NCBI GenBank assembly: GCA_903834675.1
Contig: CAILKC010000815.1
Span: forward strand, 1-9,809
Direction: 5' to 3'
Source of the DNA: an uncultured Victivallales bacterium
GTDB lineage: Bacteria; Verrucomicrobiota; Lentisphaeria; Oligosphaerales; JAFGRS01
Length of the DNA: 9,809 nucleotides
Under the pieces are notes generated by a model. It saw only the letters and a list, made by a program, of their open reading frames with translations, did not search any database and had not been told where the DNA came from. Positions 6,117-9,809 of the stretch are shown here, one piece after another. Both the position numbers and the translations under genes were made by a program. Each line of letters begins with the position of its first letter. Position 1 is the stretch's first letter.

Positions 6117-7798
6117 CCCCGAAACTCCTCGCCGTCGCGGATCTGATAGCTATAGCCCTGTTCGCAGAGGAAGAGCTGGCGGCGCAGGGCGAACTCCTGC
6201 TCGACCGTATCGCGGCTGACGAGGGTGTAGAAGTGCGCCTGGTTGCGTCCCGGTTTCGGGCGCAGGATGCGGCCCAGGCGCTGGGCCTCCTCCTGGCGCG
6301 ACCCGAAAGTGCCCGAGATCTGGATCGCCACCGCCGCATCCGGCAGGTCAACCGCGAAGTTTGCCACCTTGCTGACCGCCAGCACGGGGATGCGGCCCGC
6401 CTTGAACCCGTCGAAGAGCTTGTCGCGCTGTCGTTGCGCCGTGGTACCGGTCAGGGAGGGTACCCCAAGGCGACTGGCGATCTCGTTGACCTGGTCCACA
6501 TACATCCCGATGATCAGGGTCGGTTCGTCCGGGTGCAGCGCCAGAAGCCGCTCGACCAGCGCGGTCTTGGCCGGATTCTCGGAGGCGACCCGGAACTTCT
6601 GGCGCGCGTCGGACACAGCGTAGGGCAGGCGCAGTTCGGCGGGCAACGGCAAGCGCACTTCGGTGCAGACTGCCTTGGCGATCCAGCCCTCGCCCTCGAG
6701 TACCTTCCAAGGCACATCCGCCTTCTTGGGGCCGATGAGGGCAAAGACGTCCTCCTCCCGGCCGTCTTCGCGCACCAGCGTGGCGGTGAGCCCGAGACGG
6801 CGGCGGGCCTGGAGTGTGGCCGTTACCTGGAAGACCGGGGCAGGGAGCAGATGCACCTCGTCGTAGATGATCAGACCCCAGTTGCGCTGGTCGAACAGCT
6901 CCAGGTGTGCGAACTCCGCAGTCATGCTCGGACGCCAGGTGAGGATGTTGTAGGTGGCGATGGTCACGGGCCGGATGTCCTTGGAGACGCCGCTGTACTC
7001 GCCGATCTGATCCTCGTGGAGGCTCGTCTTGTCCAGCAGTTCATCACGCCACTGACGGCTGGCCGTCACGCCCGTCGTGAGCACCAGCGTGGATGCCTGG
7101 ACCGCGCTCATGCAGCCGATTCCCACAATCGTCTTGCCGGCGCCGCAGGGCAGGACAATCACGCCCGAACCGCCACGGTCACTGCCGTCGGCGTGGAACG
7201 CTCGGGCCGCCTCCTGCTGGTAGTGCCGCAGGGCAAACGGGGTGCCTCGCCGGGTGGTTTCGCGCAGCGCCAGCGGCAGTGCATCGCCCTCGGTGTAGCC
7301 CGCCAGGTCCTCCGCCGGGAAGCCGATCTTGACGAGGGCCTGCTTGAGTCGACCACGATCGGCCGGGCCGACCCGGAACGTCAGCGCCGACAGCCTCTCC
7401 CCCAGGAATGGCGCCACCTCGCGCCGCCGCGATACCTCCTCGGCGAGCGCCGCGTCCGCCGCCGTGAACAGCAGCCCCTCCGCGTCGCGCGTCAGGCGCA
7501 GTCTGCCATAGCGCGACCCATAGTCCCGGATCTGCACCGTGACGTGCTCCGGCACCGGGTACTTGGCGAACTCGCGCAAGGCCTCGACGATGCTCTCGGC
7601 CCGCACCCCCGCGGCACAGGCGTTCCAGATCGACAAGGGCGTAATGCGATAGGTGTGGATATGCTCCGGCGACTTGACGAGTTCGGCGAAACCGACCAGC
7701 CGGTCCCGCGCCTCGGCATAGCGGGGGCTGGCCACCTCGACCAGAATCGTATGGTCACCCTGCACGATCAACGGATTGGCGGACGTAGTGACAGCCAT
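6113..7798 (-). CDS. XPB/ERCC3-type superfamily 2 DNA helicase
   Basis: This 561-residue protein is an ATP-dependent DNA translocase/helicase of the XPB (RAD25/ERCC3) family; bacterial members such as mycobacterial Rv0861c unwind DNA 3' to 5' and have about 540 residues. The N-terminal PF13625-like domain (about 9-165) includes VKSPEHIHTYRITPLSIWNA (41-60). The helicase core follows: LRHYQQEA near 190, Walker A PCGAGKT (217-223), DEVH (313-316), TAT (338-340), the XPB RED motif R343-E344-D345, and motif VI QRLGRILR (506-513). All key residues appear intact. The frame stays open to 8326, but that extension is only intergenic repeat sequence. ATG 7798 matches the family N-terminus, though its Shine-Dalgarno is weak. 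It converges on the partner gene with a 6-bp gap. The decarboxylase-like gene upstream is co-oriented but 365 bp away across repeats. Role: DNA repair or remodelling, inferred from family. Confidence 0.95.
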   Translation of the reverse strand: MAVTTSANPLIVQGDHTILVEVASPRYAEARDRLVGFAELVKSPEHIHTYRITPLSIWNACAAGVRAESIVEALREFAKYPVPEHVTVQIRDYGSRYGRLRLTRDAEGLLFTAADAALAEEVSRRREVAPFLGERLSALTFRVGPADRGRLKQALVKIGFPAEDLAGYTEGDALPLALRETTRRGTPFALRHYQQEAARAFHADGSDRGGSGVIVLPCGAGKTIVGIGCMSAVQASTLVLTTGVTASRQWRDELLDKTSLHEDQIGEYSGVSKDIRPVTIATYNILTWRPSMTAEFAHLELFDQRNWGLIIYDEVHLLPAPVFQVTATLQARRRLGLTATLVREDGREEDVFALIGPKKADVPWKVLEGEGWIAKAVCTEVRLPLPAELRLPYAVSDARQKFRVASENPAKTALVERLLALHPDEPTLIIGMYVDQVNEIASRLGVPSLTGTTAQRQRDKLFDGFKAGRIPVLAVSKVANFAVDLPDAAVAIQISGTFGSRQEEAQRLGRILRPKPGRNQAHFYTLVSRDTVEQEFALRRQLFLCEQGYSYQIRDGEEFRG

Positions 7799-7894
7799 CA
7801 GCAATGGACCCCGACGGTGAGTCTTTGGGCGGAACCCCGGACTGTAAAGCCGTCGGCGGGAGCTGCAAGCCAGCGGCGGTCTTGCCGACGGCGG

Positions 7895-7941
7895 ATACCG
7901 CGAACCCGCCCGGGACGGGCTTGGCATCGCGGGCTCCAGGG
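7895..7941. repeat. 47-bp palindromic interspersed repeat, copy 1
   Basis: Begins ATACCGCGAACCCGCCC and ends GCGGGCTCCAGGG. Outer arms CCGCGA and TCGCGG and inner arms GCCCG and CGGGC around GGA can fold into one interrupted hairpin of about 35 nt. It matches copy 2 at 45 of 47 positions and the copy at the right edge at 44 of 47. Confidence 0.85.
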
Positions 7942-7950
7942 CCGGAGGGG

Positions 7951-7997
7951 ATACCGCGAACCCGCCCGGAACGGGCTGGGCATCGCGGGCTCCAGGG
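7951..7997. repeat. 47-bp palindromic interspersed repeat, copy 2
   Basis: Same orientation as copy 1, 9 bp after it. It differs only in the hairpin tip (GAA instead of GGA) and one base of the 3' inner flank. The complementary arms are retained. Confidence 0.85.
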
Positions 7998-8124
7998 TTA
8001 GCCGCGGTTCCATTCCGGTTCGCCCGGAACGTGGCGGACCGCCTGGAGGTCGGCGGTCCGCACCGGCTCTGCCGGGGCTTCCGCCGTCTCTGGGTCTTGC
8101 CGACGGCGGTCTTGCCGACGGCGG

Positions 8125-8143
8125 ATACCGCGAACCCGCCCGG
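8125..8143. repeat. 47-bp interspersed repeat, truncated copy 3
   Basis: Only the first 19 bp are present (ATACCGCGAACCCGCCCGG); the sequence then diverges, so the hairpin cannot form in the same way. With its left flank it is part of the 40-bp block identical to 7874-7913. It ends about 20 bp past the stop codon of the decarboxylase-like gene. Confidence 0.75.
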
Positions 8144-8163
8144 TCCCGCTGCTGGCGATCGGG

Positions 8164-9228
8164 TTACCGGTAGACGCCGTACTTGAGGCAGAGACGGTGG
8201 TAGAATTCGTAGGATTCGGGCGGGACGTCGCCGGAGATCGAGGCCGCGCCCAGGACCAAGCCGCCGTCCCGCCCCATCTCCAGCAGCGGCCGCACGTGCG
8301 CCTCGATCTCGCGCTGGCTGCCGCACGGCAGGATGCGGGTGTTGCAGACGCCGCCGATGAGCAGGACCTTCTTGCCGTACTTCGCGCGCAGTCTAACCGC
8401 GTCCAGGCCGCAGCGCGGCTCCAGCGGGTTGAATGCCTCGAAGCCCGCCGCAACCAGCAGGTCCAGCACCGGTAGGATGTTCCCGTCGCTGTGGAAGTAG
8501 ACGTGCTTGCAGCCCGCGGCCTTGACCGTCTCGATCAGCCGCTGGTAGCGTGGCGCGAAGTAGCGCTCGAACATGGCCGGCGAGAACATGGGCCCGTGGT
8601 TGCTGGCCAGGTCGTCGCACACCAGCAGGCCGTTGTCCAGGGTTCCCGTGTGCCGCAGGGTCTCGATGGACATGCGGGTCAGGTGGTCGGCAACCTTGTC
8701 GAACAAGGCCTCGCAGAACGCCTCGTCCAAGGCCATGTCCATCAGCAGGGCGCCCTCGCCGCGCAGAAAGTGGCTGCGGATGTAGATGCCGCCCGACTTC
8801 GCCATCACGAAGCGCCCCACTCGCTGGTGCCGCGCCATCTGCCCCGGCAGCGCGGCGAAGCGGCTGGGCTCGGTCACAGGGTCAAACTCGAGCCGGTCCA
8901 ACTCCGCCGGATTCTCGAGGACCGCCCCGACCTGGTGAATGAAGTAGGTCTGGCTCCGGTACACCCTCTTGATGACACCCCAGCCGTCGACCCAGGTCTC
9001 GCTCTCGTTGTCCTCAGAGAGCTTTCGCACCCGGCTGGGCATGAAGGACTCATCGCCCACCACCTCCGTGATGTCGATGCCGTAGTCGTCCATGGGGTCC
9101 ACCCTGGCGTCGAACCCCTTGTAGCGGCGCCAGGCGTCGGGGAAGTCGCCGATGAAGTAGTCGCAGCGCGGAATGCGGTCCGGGGTGCGGAACTCGAGGG
9201 CGGCGAAGAAGCGCTCTTTAGAGGTCAC
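8164..9228 (-). CDS. Uroporphyrinogen decarboxylase-like (URO-D superfamily) protein
   Basis: This 354-residue protein has the URO-D/methyltransferase-type barrel: the opening TSKERFFAALEFRTPDRIP (2-20) is typical of the family, VCDDLASNHGPMFSP (203-217) and VYFHSDGNILPVLDLLVAAG (243-262) are conserved strands, and GGVCNTRILPCGS (292-304) precedes the last helices. It lacks the N-terminal RQAGR-type substrate loop of HemE, so it is unlikely to be the heme enzyme. It also has HSD (246-248) where corrinoid methyltransferases carry HxC zinc ligands, so that activity is doubtful. These URO-D-like proteins are greatly expanded in planctomycete-, Lentisphaera- and Armatimonas-like genomes with unknown substrates. 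The start is GTG (9226-9228), fixed by the family N-terminus; only a weak GGG-containing ribosome site precedes it. It is transcribed toward the helicase gene, with a repeat-filled 365-bp gap between. Confidence 0.88.
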   Translation of the reverse strand: MTSKERFFAALEFRTPDRIPRCDYFIGDFPDAWRRYKGFDARVDPMDDYGIDITEVVGDESFMPSRVRKLSEDNESETWVDGWGVIKRVYRSQTYFIHQVGAVLENPAELDRLEFDPVTEPSRFAALPGQMARHQRVGRFVMAKSGGIYIRSHFLRGEGALLMDMALDEAFCEALFDKVADHLTRMSIETLRHTGTLDNGLLVCDDLASNHGPMFSPAMFERYFAPRYQRLIETVKAAGCKHVYFHSDGNILPVLDLLVAAGFEAFNPLEPRCGLDAVRLRAKYGKKVLLIGGVCNTRILPCGSQREIEAHVRPLLEMGRDGGLVLGAASISGDVPPESYEFYHRLCLKYGVYR

Positions 9229-9275
9229 AGTGTTACACCCGTCCCAGGGAGAACCCGTAGGCTGTTACGCTGTTA

Positions 9276-9320
9276 GGCAGTCCAGGCAGTCCAGGCAGTC
9301 CAGGCAGTCCAGGCAGTCCA
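9276..9320. repeat. Tandem nonamer repeat, five perfect copies
   Basis: GGCAGTCCA is repeated five times without interruption, followed by GGCGGTTAGGCC. The array begins 48 bp upstream of the GTG of the decarboxylase-like gene, in its presumed leader or promoter. Two copies of GCTGTTA (9261-9267, 9269-9275) abut it. Copy number of such perfect short arrays can vary by replication slippage. Confidence 0.9.
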
Positions 9321-9567
9321 GGCGGTTAGGCCAGAACCGTGAGCCGCGAATCCGGAAACGCAACCTGCCCTGATGCAGAACCTAACCGCCCACAGCCCAA
9401 ACCCCTGCCTCCTCCACTCTGCACGGGCATGAGGTTGACTCGTGCCTGCCCCCATTGCATCCCTCTGCCCCGGAACCATATTCCCGTTCTCGTTGCGCCC
9501 GTCGAGCGGCAGACGCTGCTGTCCTCCTCGGGGTACCGCGATCCGCTACTCAGGTACAACCGCGTAT

Positions 9568-9704
9568 CCTGCCCCAACGGGGCTGCGTACCCAAGCCCAG
9601 GGTTGGCCGCGGCGTCGGCCTACCCTGGGTGAGCAAGGCAGCAAACCCAGTCTACCCCGACGGGGTTGGGTCAGGGTGCCAAGACGCAACCCCGTTGGGG
9701 CAGG
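9568..9704. repeat. Compound palindromic repeat, REP-like
   Basis: Outer arms at 9568-9588 and 9684-9704 are inverted with 20 of 21 positions matching; each also contains its own small hairpin (GCCCC-AAC-GGGGC type). Inside lie a 14-bp stem with one mismatch (CCCAGGGTTGGCCG at 9596-9609 with CGGCCTACCCTGGG at 9616-9629) and ACCCC-GAC-GGGGT (9654-9666). CCCAGGGTTGG and CCCCGTTGGGG words of this kind are, as I recall, common extragenic repeats in Planctomycetes and Verrucomicrobia relatives. No transposase lies in the window. Confidence 0.75.
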
Positions 9705-9756
9705 GAAATGCACCTGAGCTGTAACCTGAGTAGTTAGGGAGTTGGCGTCTGTCAAT

Positions 9757-9803
9757 GTACCGCGAACCTGCCCGGAACGGGCTTGGCATCGCGGGCTCCA
9801 GGG
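9757..9803. repeat. 47-bp palindromic interspersed repeat, copy 4
   Basis: A full-length copy, same orientation as the cluster at 7895-7997 but about 1.8 kb away, differing from copy 1 at three positions (44 of 47 identical). Both arm pairs are complementary. Its presence outside the cluster shows the unit is dispersed, not just locally duplicated. Confidence 0.85.
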
Positions 9804-9809
9804 AGGCAA

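Larger units (their letters stand above)
7799..8163. repeat. Intergenic repeat cluster between the decarboxylase-like and XPB genes
   Basis: This 365-bp spacer contains two full and one partial copy of a 47-bp palindromic repeat, plus a 40-bp block (7874-7913) that recurs identically at 8104-8143. The second block is preceded by two tandem copies of GGTCTTGCCGACGGC (8093-8107, 8108-8122). No gene is supported; the long frame crossing it on the minus strand reflects repeats lacking stops. Any promoter for the helicase gene should lie here, but I see no clear boxes. Confidence 0.75.
9229..9809. other. Intergenic region rich in repeats, no supported gene
   Basis: About 580 bp upstream of the decarboxylase-like gene to the window edge. 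It holds a 9-bp tandem repeat (9276-9320), a three-hairpin compound palindrome (9568-9704) and another copy of the 47-bp repeat (9757-9803). Open frames here are repeat translations without protein-like features. I see nothing recognisable between about 9330 and 9560, and no clear promoter boxes for the decarboxylase-like gene. Confidence 0.7.

Noticed and set aside
6233..8173. A 646-codon open frame on the plus strand opposite the helicase gene
   Set aside because: It is antisense to a helicase with all motifs intact, its translation is low-complexity R/G/Q/A-rich, and it arises from GC-rich codon bias.
7799..8326. N-terminal extension of the XPB frame up to 8326
   Set aside because: The extra 176 codons overlap the end of the decarboxylase-like gene and translate intergenic palindromic repeats; family members begin at the MAVTTSANPLIVQ region.
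9276..9320. CRISPR array
   Set aside because: The 9-bp units are contiguous with no spacers and no cas gene is present, so this is a simple tandem repeat.

Overview
This is a GC-rich bacterial chromosome fragment, probably from an uncultivated environmental lineage. The gene families (a PF12831-type FAD-dependent oxidoreductase, a uroporphyrinogen decarboxylase-like protein, a bacterial XPB-type helicase) and the many palindromic intergenic repeats recall Planctomycetota, Lentisphaerota, Armatimonadota and similar phyla. No rRNA, tRNA or universal marker is present, so the phylum stays open.

Left part (1-1779), accessory in character. A small HipB/Y4mF-type antitoxin-repressor gene (219-458) has a good sigma70-like promoter flanked by two near-identical 15-bp operator-like sites. 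Its toxin partner hipA is a relic: the first 27 codons overlap the hipB stop and then run into a stop, and a short out-of-frame piece resembling a HipA C-terminus follows. Next comes a less GC-rich gene for a small four-helix membrane protein (709-1026). Its stop codon lies inside a GCCTAAC box next to an attC-like imperfect hairpin, so it may be a decayed integron cassette. The stretch 1027-1779 holds no gene I can support, only palindromes and candidate promoter boxes.

Centre (1780-7798). A FAD-dependent oxidoreductase gene (1780-3039) and an unrecognised helical protein gene (3090-3590) precede a DNA-helicase locus. That locus has three genes: a 72-residue protein with a textbook ribosome binding site (3647-3865), a 740-residue helicase-associated protein of the Rv0862c type (3884-6106), and, convergent with it across a 6-bp gap, an XPB/ERCC3-type superfamily 2 helicase (6113-7798, minus). 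By my manual alignment the 72-residue protein is a free-standing copy of a module of about 50 residues that also forms the C-terminus of the 740-residue protein and the end of the XPB N-terminal domain. This is the most interesting observation in the window.

Right part (7799-9809). A uroporphyrinogen decarboxylase-like gene (8164-9228, minus) lies upstream of the helicase on the same strand. The two are separated by a cluster of a 47-bp palindromic interspersed repeat, which recurs at the right edge of the window. Upstream of the decarboxylase-like gene are a 9-bp tandem repeat (five copies) and a compound palindromic repeat built from three hairpins.

The helicase, its large partner and the small protein probably form one DNA-processing or repair unit. 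The link of the oxidoreductase, the decarboxylase-like protein and the hip remnant to it is only neighbourhood.
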